Below are positions 1 through 8,426 of a stretch of 64,000 bases of DNA, piece after piece (position 1 is the stretch's first letter; every line of letters starts with the position of its first letter). Both the position numbers and the translations under genes were made by a program. The DNA comes from Hyunsoonleella aquatilis. Lineage in GTDB: Bacteria > Bacteroidota > Bacteroidia > Flavobacteriales > Flavobacteriaceae. The stretch lies in the NCBI RefSeq assembly GCF_014270105.1, contig NZ_JACNMF010000003.1:434001-498000 (forward strand), read 5' to 3'. Under the pieces are notes generated by a model. It did no database searches and was not told the origin of the DNA. It worked only from the letters and a program-made list of their open reading frames with translations.

Positions 1-730
1 TGGAGACGAGATCGAAGCTCAAATCCTAACGCTGGACAGAGAGGACAGAAAAATGTCTTTGGGTATCAAGCAATTGACTCCAGACCCATGGACGGACATC
101 ACTGCTAAGTACCCATTAGGGTCTAAGCACACTGGTATTGTGCGTAACTTTACCAACTTTGGTGTGTTCGTAGAATTGGAAGAAGGTATTGACGGATTGA
201 TTTACATTTCTGATTTGTCTTGGACCAAGAAAATCAAGCACCCATCAGAGTTCTGTGCCGTAGGTGATAAATTGGACGTTATCGTTCTTGAATTGGATGT
301 TGAAGGTCGTAAGTTGAGCTTAGGGCACAAACAAACCACTGACAACCCTTGGGACAAGTACGAAACCGAATTCGCATTGAACACCACGCATACTGCTCCT
401 GTAACTGAAATAGTCGACAAAGGTGCTACTGTGAAGTTTAATGAGGATATCACTGCCTTTATTCCAACCCGTCACCTTGAGAAAGAGGATGGAAGCAAGT
501 TGAAAAAAGGTGAAGAAGCAGAATTCAAGATTATTGAGTTCAATAAAGAGTTTAAGCGCGTTGTAGCGTCTCACGCTGCAATCCACAAAGCTGAAGAAGC
601 AGCTAACGTAAAAGCGGCAGCTAAAAAGGCGGCTAGCGCGGCTGCAGAGGCAAAACCAACTTTAGGCGATGCCAATGATGCCTTACAAGCTCTTAAGGAT
701 AAAATGGACGGAAAGAAAGCTAAGAAGTAA
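1..730 (+). CDS. rpsA: 30S ribosomal protein S1, C-terminal part (cut by window edge)
   Basis: The reading frame is open from base 2, so the true start lies outside the window; the ATG at 53 is internal. The product binds mRNA on the small ribosomal subunit and helps initiation. Two S1 (OB-fold) repeats are visible: one complete, with the pattern G-V-F-V-E-L then G-L-I-Y-I-S-D-L-S-W and ending R-K-L-S-L-G-H, and a more divergent one after it. The tail is rich in Ala and Lys and ends K-K-A-K-K. A hairpin terminator follows directly. The family assignment is firm; the number of S1 repeats in the whole protein cannot be seen here. Confidence 0.95.
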   Translation, partial: GDEIEAQILTLDREDRKMSLGIKQLTPDPWTDITAKYPLGSKHTGIVRNFTNFGVFVELEEGIDGLIYISDLSWTKKIKHPSEFCAVGDKLDVIVLELDVEGRKLSLGHKQTTDNPWDKYETEFALNTTHTAPVTEIVDKGATVKFNEDITAFIPTRHLEKEDGSKLKKGEEAEFKIIEFNKEFKRVVASHAAIHKAEEAANVKAAAKKAASAAAEAKPTLGDANDALQALKDKMDGKKAKK

Positions 731-754
731 TTTCTTTTTACCATTATTGATATT

Positions 755-784
755 GAAAAAGCGGCCTTTGGGTCGCTTTTTTTA
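755..784 (+). terminator. Rho-independent terminator after rpsA
   Basis: AAAAGCGGCC and GGTCGCTTTT form a stem with one G-U pair around a short TTTG-type loop and run into a T tract. It starts about 25 bases after the rpsA stop codon. Confidence 0.85.
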
Positions 785-786
785 TG

Positions 787-820
787 CGTCATTGCGAGGA
801 CGAAGGACGTGGCAATCTTA
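787..820. repeat. Fragment of GTCATTGCGAGG interspersed repeat
   Basis: The sequence GTCATTGCGAGGACGAAG followed by GTGGCAATCTTA matches the plan of the repeat at 18954-19047 (GTCATTACGAGGAG...GAAGTAATCTCA). Only one arm is evident here. Confidence 0.6.
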
Positions 821-870
821 CTAAGATTAATGAAGGATTGTTCTTTTGAATTCAAAATTATATCGAGAAG

Positions 871-985
871 TTGGGCGTTACCCACTCCCGATAGCTATCG
901 GGAGGGTCGGGCTTTCACTACTCAATCCCTCTCCCGATAGCTATCGGGATCGGGGATTTCAAACATGCCGTTCTATCCCTAACGC
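871..985 (+). repeat. Mosaic interspersed repeat, copy A
   Basis: The element begins TTGGGCGTTACC, carries two perfect TCCCGATAGCTATCGGGA palindromes at 886-903 and 932-949 with GGGTCGGGCT between them, and ends ATGCC-G-TTCTATCCCTAACGC at 965-985. The same framework, with a different palindrome in the slot, occurs in reverse orientation at 51401-51561. It lies in a 696-base gap (731-1426) in which I see no gene, only repeat fragments. Confidence 0.7.
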
Positions 986-1082
986 ACTTTCCTGCTAAGG
1001 TAATTGCCAAATCCGTAGTGCTGTCATTCCTGTCAGTTAGATTGAGTAATCGTCTAAAACATCAATTTTGTCAACCAGAACT

Positions 1083-1106
1083 GTCACACTGAGCGCAGTC
1101 GAAGTG
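1083..1106. repeat. GAGCGCAGTCGAAGTG repeat fragment
   Basis: GTCACACTGAGCGCAGTCGAAGTG resembles TATTGAGCGAAGTCGAAGTA at about 5902-5922. The match is short and only suggests a shared repeat family. Confidence 0.5.
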
Positions 1107-1156
1107 TTGTTTCAGGTTTTCAACTGTAATAGTATTGGGATTCTGAAATAATCCCG

Positions 1157-1174
1157 TCCCGATGGCTATCGGGA
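1157..1174. repeat. CCCGATrGCTATCGGG palindrome, third copy
   Basis: TCCCGATGGCTATCGGGA is an 18-base palindrome with one mismatch, related to the two perfect copies at 886 and 932 and to a fourth, imperfect one at 18068-18083. Confidence 0.7.
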
Positions 1175-1230
1175 GTTATAGTGAGCCTTTGGGACAGGTT
1201 AACAAAAACTGACATTTTTTAGAGCGCCTT

Positions 1231-1305
1231 TGTCATTTCGAACGAAGTGAGAAATCTCATTATAAATTCAACACGATGAGATTCTTCGTCGCTGTGCTCT
1301 GTCGA
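1231..1305. repeat. Inverted repeat GTCATTTCGAACGAAG / ATGAGATTCTTCG
   Basis: A left arm with GTCATTTCGAACGAAG and GAGAAATCTCAT is followed about 15 bases later by ATGAGATTCTTCGTCG. The arms around GAAATCTCAT and ATGAGATTCTTC are complementary with one mismatch, so the element can fold. It is one of several different repeats clustered between rpsA and the MFS gene. Confidence 0.6.
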
Positions 1306-1426
1306 CATTACATAACGCAATTAGTAGGGGACTTTCCGCTTATTTTGTTATTGAGTTTTTGTATCCAATCGTATTGTTTATTCCAGAGAAATAAATTCCA
1401 AATTTCTAAATTTTAGACTTACTTTC

Positions 1427-2749
1427 GTGCTCAAAACCGACACCCCCTTGAAAAAGCAATTGGAACTCATCAAACCCAAAACATTTCCGTTTTTTTACGG
1501 CTATGTTATTTTGCTGTTTGGAAGCATCGGTGTGCTGTTCAGTATTCCGGGGCAAACCGTAGGCGTTTCCTTGTTTACCGATCCCGTGAAGGATGCACTG
1601 CACCTTAGCCGCAATGAATTTAGCAACGCCTATATGCTGGGCACCTTGCTCAGCGCCTTTTTTGTTACCAAGGCAGGAATATTGTTCGATAGGTTAGGGG
1701 CGAGGGCTGTAGGGTTTTTGGCTGCCATTTGTTTGGGGGGCACCTTGTTGTTGCTGTCCCAATCCAAAGGCATTGTAGAAGGTATCCAATCGCTGTTGAA
1801 TACAGATACCAGCCTTGTGGCGGTTGCGGTGCTTACATTGCTGTTCTTCATGCTACGGTTTAGTGGCCAAGGGGTATTGACGATGACCTCCCGAAATATG
1901 GTGATGCTCTGGTTCGATAAAAACCGTGGGAAGATCAATTCCATTAGCAGTATTACGGTATCCTTGGGTTTTTCCAGTTCGCCCTTGCTGATGGACTATT
2001 TAATTGACAATCACGGCTGGCAGGGGAGTTGGCAGATTTTGGCGCTAAGCCTCTTTTGTTTTTGCCTATTGGTCCTTCTGTTTTTTAAAAATGCACCGGA
2101 AGCCTACGGCCTTATTCCCGATGGCAAAAACATCATTCCAAAAAAGGTTAATACCTCACCAGAAGGACTCTCAAAAGCCTATACCTTAACCGAAGCCAAA
2201 CAAACCCGTGCCTTTTGGATTATTGGTCTGGCATTAGCATTTAACAGCTTTTTTATCACGGGTGTTACCTTTCATGTCGTGTCCATCTTCGAAAGCCAAG
2301 GCTATACCAAGGCCGAGGCCATTGCCATTTTTATCCCCATTTCCATTATTGGTATTACCATATCTACGGTGGCCAATATTTTAAGCGATTATGTGGCCCA
2401 TAAAATTTTTATATACCTGATGCTCTGCGGTGGCCTTTTGGCCGTATCGGGCCTTTGGTTTTTGGGAGACACTGTCGGGGTGTATGCCCTGATTGGGGGA
2501 CTTGGGATTATGAGTGGCCTCTTTGCCGTGCTCAATGCGGTGACTTGGCCCAAATACTACGGTAGGGTCCATTTAGGGGCCATAACTGGCAAGGCCATGA
2601 GTTTTTTGGTGATTGCCAGTGCCATTGCCCCAAGTATGTTTAGTGCCTCTTTTACCTATTTTGGAGATTATAAATATGTAGCCCTTTTGGCTTTTGTGTT
2701 TTTAGTGGGTTTGATAGTTGCTGGGCTTGGGGTGAAAAGGCCGGAGTAG
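1427..2749 (+). CDS. MFS transporter, OFA-like
   Basis: This is a major facilitator superfamily permease of about 430-440 residues with roughly twelve hydrophobic helices and a short hydrophilic linker near residues 225-250, the normal length for the family. Overall it resembles the oxalate/formate antiporter-like group; the substrate is not known. The longest frame begins with GTG at 1427. That GTG is the last base of a TACTTTCG sequence (1420-1427) that looks like a -7 promoter box. If the box is real, translation must start later, for example at the TTG codons at 1448 or 1460, which still precede the first membrane helix. It stands alone on the plus strand, before the acyl-CoA dehydrogenase. 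Confidence 0.85.
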   Translation: MLKTDTPLKKQLELIKPKTFPFFYGYVILLFGSIGVLFSIPGQTVGVSLFTDPVKDALHLSRNEFSNAYMLGTLLSAFFVTKAGILFDRLGARAVGFLAAICLGGTLLLLSQSKGIVEGIQSLLNTDTSLVAVAVLTLLFFMLRFSGQGVLTMTSRNMVMLWFDKNRGKINSISSITVSLGFSSSPLLMDYLIDNHGWQGSWQILALSLFCFCLLVLLFFKNAPEAYGLIPDGKNIIPKKVNTSPEGLSKAYTLTEAKQTRAFWIIGLALAFNSFFITGVTFHVVSIFESQGYTKAEAIAIFIPISIIGITISTVANILSDYVAHKIFIYLMLCGGLLAVSGLWFLGDTVGVYALIGGLGIMSGLFAVLNAVTWPKYYGRVHLGAITGKAMSFLVIASAIAPSMFSASFTYFGDYKYVALLAFVFLVGLIVAGLGVKRPE

Positions 2750-2888
2750 TGTTTTAGGGTTACTTTTAATGGTGCGCCTTTGATTCGACCCTCAGGTAGC
2801 AAAGTAAGGTGAATAGGATAAGATTTATAACTACCTTTAGAATTCCAAAAGATCACTTTTTCTTTAACCCGGCAAAATACCAAACCAG

Positions 2889-4064
2889 ATGTTACAACAT
2901 GTTTTAATAGAACGCCAAATATATGCATCCGAAGAACATAAGATGATGCAACAGATGATACGGGATTTTATTAAAAATGAAATTCTGGACCACATTGAAA
3001 CATGGGAAAACGATGGGATGGTAAGTCGAGACATTTGGGAACGTGCCGGAGAATTAGGCCTCTTGTGTATCGATATGCCCGAGCAGTATGGCGGTAGCGG
3101 TTTGGATTTTAGTTTTAGTGCGCTGTTTATTGAAGAATTGGGAAGGGCAGGGGTTAGCGGCCCAGGGTTTTCCCTGCATTCGGATATTGTTGCGCCATAT
3201 TTGTTGAAATATGGTACCGAAGCACAAAAGCAAAAGTACCTGCCTGAAATGGCTACTGGAAAACTCATTACTTCCCTCGGGATGACCGAACCCAACTGCG
3301 GTAGCGACCTAAAAGCGATTAAAACCACCGCAGTAGATAAAGGCGACCATTATGTGGTAAACGGACAAAAAACCTTTATCACTAATGGCTATATGAGCAA
3401 TATGTCCATTGTAGCTGTAAAAACCACTCCCGGAACAAAAAACGAAGGCGTGTCCTTATTGATTATGGAAAGCGCTGCTGAAGGTTTTGAAAAAGGCATC
3501 CCATTCAAAAAAATAGGAATGAAAGCCCAAGATACCTGCGAATTGTTTTTTGACAATGTAAAAGTGCCAAAGGAAAATTTGCTAGGGGAAGAAGGCTTAG
3601 GCTTCAAAATTATGATGACCGAATTGGCCAGAGAGCGACTAACCGTAGCCCTCAACGCGATTGGTGGGGCAGAAGGTGCCATTGAACAAACCATTGCATA
3701 CACTTCTACAAGAACCGCGTTTAAGCAACCCATTGCCAATTTCCAAAATACACAATTTAAATTGGCCGAATGTGCCACACAATTACAGATACACCAAGCC
3801 TTTTTAGACCGCTGTACGCAACTAATGTCAACCCACAAATTGACTGCCGAAAGTGCCTCCATAGCAAAATACAGCGCAACAGAAATGCACAACGCAGTAG
3901 TAGATGAATGTCTGCAATTATTTGGAGGCTACGGCTATATGTGGGATTACCCCATTGCCCGTATGTATGCTGATAACAGGGTAGCCAGAATTTATGCCGG
4001 CACTAATGAGATTATGAAACTGTTGATAGCCCGTGGGTTGTTTAAGGAATTATTCAAGAAATGA
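2889..4064 (+). CDS. Acyl-CoA dehydrogenase
   Basis: This FAD enzyme of 391 residues introduces the alpha-beta double bond into acyl-CoA in fatty-acid or branched-chain amino-acid breakdown. The family signature G-M-T-E-P-N-C-G-S-D is present, as is the C-terminal Q-L-F-G-G-Y-G-Y and I-Y-A-G-T-N-E-I block. The catalytic Glu of medium-chain enzymes, just before the last G-T, is Ala here. A Glu at residue 249 (R-E-R-L) sits where isovaleryl- and long-chain-type enzymes carry their base, so I infer that subtype. A TACCTTTA box (2832-2839) lies about 50 bases upstream. No electron-transfer partner gene is adjacent. Confidence 0.93.
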   Translation: MLQHVLIERQIYASEEHKMMQQMIRDFIKNEILDHIETWENDGMVSRDIWERAGELGLLCIDMPEQYGGSGLDFSFSALFIEELGRAGVSGPGFSLHSDIVAPYLLKYGTEAQKQKYLPEMATGKLITSLGMTEPNCGSDLKAIKTTAVDKGDHYVVNGQKTFITNGYMSNMSIVAVKTTPGTKNEGVSLLIMESAAEGFEKGIPFKKIGMKAQDTCELFFDNVKVPKENLLGEEGLGFKIMMTELARERLTVALNAIGGAEGAIEQTIAYTSTRTAFKQPIANFQNTQFKLAECATQLQIHQAFLDRCTQLMSTHKLTAESASIAKYSATEMHNAVVDECLQLFGGYGYMWDYPIARMYADNRVARIYAGTNEIMKLLIARGLFKELFKK

Positions 4065-4171
4065 AGATGAATCGTAAAGCTCCATAGGAGGTAAGCCTAA
4101 GATACCATGGGCAGTATTTAATTGATTTTGAATTATTTACAACATTTTCGTAAACCTATCTAAATTTAAAC

Positions 4172-4179
4172 TACCTTTG
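4172..4179 (+). promoter_or_regulatory. Bacteroidota -7 box (TACCTTTG) with long leader before the desaturase
   Basis: TACCTTTG fits TAnnTTTG exactly. The next gene starts at 4383, so a transcript from here would carry about 200 untranslated bases. The 318-base gap 4065-4382 contains no gene that I can see; the leader is rich in pyrimidine and A/T runs. No clear -33 box was found, and a second start nearer the gene is possible. Confidence 0.55.
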
Positions 4180-4382
4180 CGTATTGAACATTTAGACTGC
4201 CTTTCTTTTTTTTAGTTTTTCCCAACTTTAATTAATCTTTAGCTTTCTTTAACCGTTGTAATTCAGCCTTAATAATGTGGCTTCATATACAATAGCTTCA
4301 ATACGTTATCATTTAGGTTAAAACTATAAACAGCTCTTTTAATTGATATGGTATATTTTTTTACAATAACAATTTCAAAAGC

Positions 4383-5507
4383 ATGTTTAGTAGTATCGAA
4401 AACCCTAAATTTCAAAGAACAAAGAATAACGACTTCGCGAAGACCTTAAGAAGCCGAGTGAACCTGCATTTTAAAATCAGCAACACGACTAGAAATGCCG
4501 ACAGCACCATGGTTGTTAAGACCATCATTATGCTTACTTTATTTTTTGCCCCGTTAATACTATTAGCAACTGGTTTGGTTGCTTCGGTATGGCTACTTTT
4601 TTTGTTATATATCATTAGCGGATTAGGAATGGCGGGCATAGGCATGGGAGTGATGCACGACGCAATTCATGGTTCGTATTCAAAACATAGAAAAATCAAT
4701 ACCCTTTTAAGTTATACATTCAACCTTATTGGTGCCAATGCTACTGTTTGGAAGATACAGCACAACATTTTACATCATACCTATACTAATATCGATCATG
4801 CCGATGACGATTTGAATGCACCGTTTTTTTTAAGGTTTTCACCAAACGCAAAGCATTATTGGGTGCATCAATTTCAGCATATTTATATATGGTTTTTTTA
4901 TGCCATATCCACGTTGTCTTGGATAACCACTAAAGATTTTGTGCGTTTAAACCGCTATAGAAACATGGGGTTTTTAGACAAAAAAAATGAATATAAAAAA
5001 GAACTTGCAAGCATGGTGGTCTGGAAAGCGTTATACTATGGTTACGCACTGCTATTGCCCATGATTATGGTGCCACAATCCTGGGCAATCATCTTATTGG
5101 CGTTTTTATGCATGCATTTTGTTACTGGGTTTTTAGTAAGCATTGTTTTTCAGATTGCACACATCATGCCTATGAATGAATTCCCATTGCCCAATGAAAA
5201 AGGCATGATGAAAGATGATTGGTATGGGCATCAATTTGCAACAACAACCAATTTTTCACCAAATAGCAAGCTTATATTTTGGCTTGTAGGGGGGTTAAAT
5301 TATCAAGTAGAACATCATGTGCTTCCAGATGTTTGCCATGTACATTATAAAAAGATAACCAAAATTGTAGCAGATACGGCCCGGGAATTTGGTTTGCCAT
5401 ATCATGTGAAAAAAACGCTTCTACACGCCGTAAAAGATCATATCAAGATGCTACGTTGGTTGGGTAAAAAGCAAACTGGTGCCAACATAAACACGATGGT
5501 CACCTAA
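4383..5507 (+). CDS. Fatty acid desaturase (acyl-lipid/acyl-CoA type)
   Basis: This integral-membrane di-iron desaturase of 374 residues introduces double bonds into acyl chains and so adjusts membrane fluidity. All three histidine boxes are visible: H-D-A-I-H-G at residues 92-97, H-N-I-L-H-H at 127-132 and Q-V-E-H-H at 308-312. The Q-x-x-H-H third box is typical of linoleoyl-CoA/front-end-type desaturases, but no cytochrome b5 domain is present. Hydrophobic helix pairs surround residues 48-90 and 215-260. A cold-shock protein gene follows within 75 bases in the same direction, which suggests a joint role in cold adaptation. Regiospecificity cannot be read from the sequence. Confidence 0.93.
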   Translation: MFSSIENPKFQRTKNNDFAKTLRSRVNLHFKISNTTRNADSTMVVKTIIMLTLFFAPLILLATGLVASVWLLFLLYIISGLGMAGIGMGVMHDAIHGSYSKHRKINTLLSYTFNLIGANATVWKIQHNILHHTYTNIDHADDDLNAPFFLRFSPNAKHYWVHQFQHIYIWFFYAISTLSWITTKDFVRLNRYRNMGFLDKKNEYKKELASMVVWKALYYGYALLLPMIMVPQSWAIILLAFLCMHFVTGFLVSIVFQIAHIMPMNEFPLPNEKGMMKDDWYGHQFATTTNFSPNSKLIFWLVGGLNYQVEHHVLPDVCHVHYKKITKIVADTAREFGLPYHVKKTLLHAVKDHIKMLRWLGKKQTGANINTMVT

Positions 5508-5582
5508 TTATTAATTAAAAAAACAGACCTGATGATAAAAGAATTTATAAATAGAATATTTAATACAAATACAACAAACAAA

Positions 5583-5774
5583 ATGAAAGAAGGAACCGTA
5601 AAATTTTTCAATAATGCCAAAGGATTTGGCTTTATTATAGTTAAAGACTCTGGAGAGGAAGTCTTTGTGCACAAAACGAATCTTATAGATCAAATCAAAG
5701 AAGACGATAAAGTAACATTTGAGATTGAAAAAGATGCCAAAGGGCTAAGCGCCATAAAAGTAAGTTTGGCCTAA
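5583..5774 (+). CDS. Cold-shock domain protein
   Basis: A single cold-shock domain of 63 residues that binds single-stranded RNA or DNA and acts as an RNA chaperone. RNP1 is visible as K-G-F-G-F-I and RNP2 as V-F-V-H, after the usual start M-K-E-G-T-V-K-F-F. I chose the ATG at 5583 because the domain begins there. An in-frame ATG at 5532 would add 17 Asn-rich residues that do not belong to the fold, though that extension cannot be excluded. It is 75 bases downstream of the desaturase gene and probably on the same transcript. Confidence 0.92.
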   Translation: MKEGTVKFFNNAKGFGFIIVKDSGEEVFVHKTNLIDQIKEDDKVTFEIEKDAKGLSAIKVSLA

Positions 5775-5897
5775 AAGCATTAATTTATTCAATGTAGTTT
5801 TAGCTGAAAGGAATCGAATATCAAACATGGCGATTTCTTTCAGCTTTTTCAATATGTGCATAAATGGCGCGATGCGCAAACACTTTTTACATGAGGC

Positions 5898-5953
5898 GCC
5901 TGTATTGAGCGAAGTCGAAGTATAGGAGGGAAGCATAACGTGTGCGGCATGGC
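5898..5953. repeat. TAGGAGGGAAGC repeat, copy 1
   Basis: GAGCGAAGTCGAAG is followed by TAGGAGGGAAGCATAACG and TGTGCGGCATGG. The TAGGAGGG core (from 5923) recurs at 7309 and, degenerate, at 11196. The 308-base gap 5775-6087 otherwise holds only the promoter of the next gene. Confidence 0.65.
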
Positions 5954-6050
5954 TTCTGAACTATATATCCTATTAAGCACACAAAAATCAATTCATCTTC
6001 AATATCTTACGGTTCAGTAATTCACAATTTAATTATAGTCGAATCCAAAA

Positions 6051-6058
6051 TATATTTG
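6051..6058 (+). promoter_or_regulatory. -7 box TATATTTG before the serine hydrolase gene
   Basis: TATATTTG matches TAnnTTTG exactly and ends 29 bases before the ATG at 6088. No clear -33 element is visible. Confidence 0.55.
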
Positions 6059-6087
6059 TGCCATAATTTAAGAACACCAGCATAGTT

Positions 6088-7143
6088 ATGGAAAGTACCA
6101 AACCAAAAACCAGTAAAGGGAAGCAAATTTTTAGAATCATATTATTTGCAGGAACTTTCATTTCCTTATGGTTTGTACCTTGGATTTTGGTAAAAGCATG
6201 GATATTACCTCTACCAGATTCGGTTCAGGAGCAAGTTGACCAAACATTAAGTTATGGTTTTGATGGTGTCATTGTATATGTAGATGAAGCCGGCAAACCA
6301 CCAGCATTCTATACTGCAGGTTATCATAATAAAGAAGAAAAAATACCAGCCAAACCAAACGCTTTATTCAAAATTGCAAGTATCGACAAGTTATATGTCG
6401 CAGTTGCTATCACTAAGTTAGCGCATAACAATCGTTTGTCTTTAGATAAAGCACTAGCTGATTACTTTCCAGAACTTATAGGAAGAATTGAAAATGCTAA
6501 TAAAATCACTTTGCGAATGATGGTGCAACACCGAAGTGGCATTCCTAATTTCACGGATAATCCAGATTTTTGGAAAAATCAACCAAACACCAATATAGAT
6601 GTACTAGAATATGCACTTGATTTACCGGCAGACTTCCAGCCAAACAAAAATTATGGGTATTCAAATACGAATTATTTATTGCTTTCAAGAGTCATTGAAC
6701 AAGTTACAGGAGGTCCTCGTCAAGACTATTTCAAGACCGAAATTTTAGTGCCTCTTGGACTGAAAAATACTTTTGGATCACTGGATGAGGTCAATCTAGA
6801 CGATGTTATGAGCGGTTATTATGTTGGCATTGAAAAGGACTTCAAAAACCAGAACGAAGGAATGATGATAGCTACAGCAGAAGATGTTGGCATCTTTTTA
6901 AGGGCCTTAAATGATGGGGCATTACTTAATGAAGACGAAATGGAAATCTATGCCTCTATTTATGAATTTAATCATGGCGGATTGGCTCCAGGTTACCAAT
7001 GTATGGCAGAATACCATAAAGATATTGATGCTATTGTTATTCAATTTATGAATACCACCGATTTTGAAGGTTATCAATGGAATTTGTTACAAATAACACA
7101 TAGTCGCGTTGTTAAAATCTTGCGTAACGCAAAAGGTTTATAA
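6088..7143 (+). CDS. Membrane-anchored serine hydrolase, beta-lactamase/PBP-like
   Basis: This 351-residue protein belongs to the class C beta-lactamase-like serine hydrolases (penicillin-binding-protein fold). One hydrophobic segment at residues 14-40 anchors it, with the catalytic domain outside the cytoplasm. S98-I-D-K101 is the S-x-x-K nucleophile motif and Y191-S-N193 the Y-x-N motif; an H-G-G near residue 293 is the likely third motif in place of K-T-G. Members act as peptidases, esterases or D-amino-acid hydrolases, so the substrate is open. The gene is isolated between two repeat-bearing gaps. Confidence 0.85.
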   Translation: MESTKPKTSKGKQIFRIILFAGTFISLWFVPWILVKAWILPLPDSVQEQVDQTLSYGFDGVIVYVDEAGKPPAFYTAGYHNKEEKIPAKPNALFKIASIDKLYVAVAITKLAHNNRLSLDKALADYFPELIGRIENANKITLRMMVQHRSGIPNFTDNPDFWKNQPNTNIDVLEYALDLPADFQPNKNYGYSNTNYLLLSRVIEQVTGGPRQDYFKTEILVPLGLKNTFGSLDEVNLDDVMSGYYVGIEKDFKNQNEGMMIATAEDVGIFLRALNDGALLNEDEMEIYASIYEFNHGGLAPGYQCMAEYHKDIDAIVIQFMNTTDFEGYQWNLLQITHSRVVKILRNAKGL

Positions 7144-7299
7144 TTTAAGAACTGTAACAAATAGACAGGTTATCAATTGATGAAAAGGCCTAGTAGACCA
7201 TTTTTGCGAATGAGCCAGCTGGCGCTTTGACTCACTACAATTTCTTGAAAAAATTTATTCTTAAAAGTTTCTTTACGATGTTAATGGAACAAATATTAT

Positions 7300-7346
7300 G
7301 CGACGAAGTAGGAGGGAAGCGTAATGTGTATGGAATGGTATTTGGG
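7300..7346. repeat. TAGGAGGGAAGC repeat, copy 2
   Basis: GCGACGAAG precedes TAGGAGGGAAGCGTAATG and TGTATGGAATGG. It aligns base for base with copy 1 at 5923 and with the degenerate copy at 11196. Confidence 0.7.
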
Positions 7347-7433
7347 ATATTTTTCTTATATTTAACTCAATCACATGATTTTTAGTGATTATTTCTCCCA
7401 GTTAGCAATTACATTAAAGCAACATTAGTTGAT

Positions 7434-7449
7434 TACCCAATATTGGGTA
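7434..7449. promoter_or_regulatory. Perfect palindrome TACCCAATATTGGGTA upstream of the astacin cassette
   Basis: This 16-base perfect palindrome ends 57 bases before the start codon at 7507, a fitting distance for an activator site. A related sequence, TACCCAATACTAGGTA, lies at 39913-39928 before the adhesin operon. The regulator is unknown; a dimeric LuxR-type protein is one possibility (inference). Confidence 0.5.
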
Positions 7450-7506
7450 TGCTTTGGTTTTAATATAAACCATAATCTTGTTTGAGTATAACCAAACCAA
7501 ATAAAA

Positions 7507-8421
7507 ATGAAAAACTATTATGCAGTATTTCTTTTCTTTTTAGTTATTTGTTGTAAAAAATCAGAAAAGAAAATTAGTGAAAAATATCAAGAGAATTTTA
7601 TCAGTTTTGAAAATTTAGATACTTTAAAAATTGAAGATCAAGCATTTAATGAAGAAAAAATAGATTCATTAAAATCTAATGACTTCAATGTTAGCAGTCA
7701 TAACATAATAGAAATTGATTCAGTAACTTATTATGTAGTTGAAGGGGATTTATTGTACAATGAAAATGAATATTATCGGTATAGATTACTAACAGAAATG
7801 CAAAAGGATTCAACATGGCAATATCAAGCTGGTTTGGTAGGAGAGAGACGAGGAGATACTATTGTAAAATGGCCTGAAAATTATATAATTAAATATTGTG
7901 TTGTTAAAAATTCTTTTGAAAGTGAAAGCCAATATAATGAAGTCAAAAAGAATATCTCTCAGGCTTGTTCTGAATGGTCAAAGACTTGCAATGTTAAATT
8001 TTATCATGATCAATCTAAAGATGTATTAAATTTAATTTCACCGACAAATGAATTGACCTTCGTTGTTGCAGGTTTTAATTCTTATGGAAGATTTATTGCT
8101 TCAGCCTTTTTTCCATATTATCCAGAAAAACGTAGAAGAGTGTTAATCGATCCAACATATTTTAAAACCAAATTTGATAAAGTAGGGGTTTTAAGACATG
8201 AGTTAGGGCACGTTATTGGTTTTAGACATGAGCATATTAGAAGTCAAGCACCTAAAGTATGTCCAAATGAAGATATTGGAGGAACGTTTAATATTACCAA
8301 CTATGACCCTCAATCTGTTATGCATTATTTCTGTGGAGGAATGGGAGACATTAAGTTAAATATAACGGAAACAGACAGAATTGGTGCTAAATCGATTTAT
8401 GGACCTTCTCAAAGCAAATAG
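7507..8421 (+). CDS. Astacin-like zinc metallopeptidase, lipoprotein (paralogue 1)
   Basis: A 304-residue exported metallopeptidase. The N-terminus is a lipoprotein signal ending I-C-C near residue 15-16. The active site is H-E-L-G-H-x-x-G-F-R-H-E-H at residues 231-243, the astacin (M12A) form of the metzincin zinc site, and S-V-M-H-Y at 270-274 is the Met-turn. Residues 20-120 match no family I recognise and may act as a prodomain. It is one of two equally long paralogues (the other starts at 11327); similarity is high from residue 68 on and low before it. A barrel-like protein gene follows after 5 bases, so the two form an operon. The gene is much more AT-rich than the flanking housekeeping genes. 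The substrate is unknown. Confidence 0.85.
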   Translation: MKNYYAVFLFFLVICCKKSEKKISEKYQENFISFENLDTLKIEDQAFNEEKIDSLKSNDFNVSSHNIIEIDSVTYYVVEGDLLYNENEYYRYRLLTEMQKDSTWQYQAGLVGERRGDTIVKWPENYIIKYCVVKNSFESESQYNEVKKNISQACSEWSKTCNVKFYHDQSKDVLNLISPTNELTFVVAGFNSYGRFIASAFFPYYPEKRRRVLIDPTYFKTKFDKVGVLRHELGHVIGFRHEHIRSQAPKVCPNEDIGGTFNITNYDPQSVMHYFCGGMGDIKLNITETDRIGAKSIYGPSQSK

Positions 8422-8426
8422 ACATT

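Larger units (their letters stand above)
7144..7506. other. 363-base gap with a repeat and an operator-like palindrome, no gene
   Basis: No coding frame is supported here. The gap holds a TAGGAGGGAAGC repeat (7300-7346) and a perfect 16-base palindrome (7434-7449). Sequence downstream of the repeat (TTTTAGTGATTATTTC and on) resembles that downstream of the repeat at 11196, so the two gaps are homologous. Confidence 0.6.

Noticed and set aside
871-985. CRISPR-like array from the repeated CCCGATAGCTATCGGG units
   Set aside because: The copies are palindromes at irregular spacing without uniform spacers and without cas genes; they are dispersed repeats.
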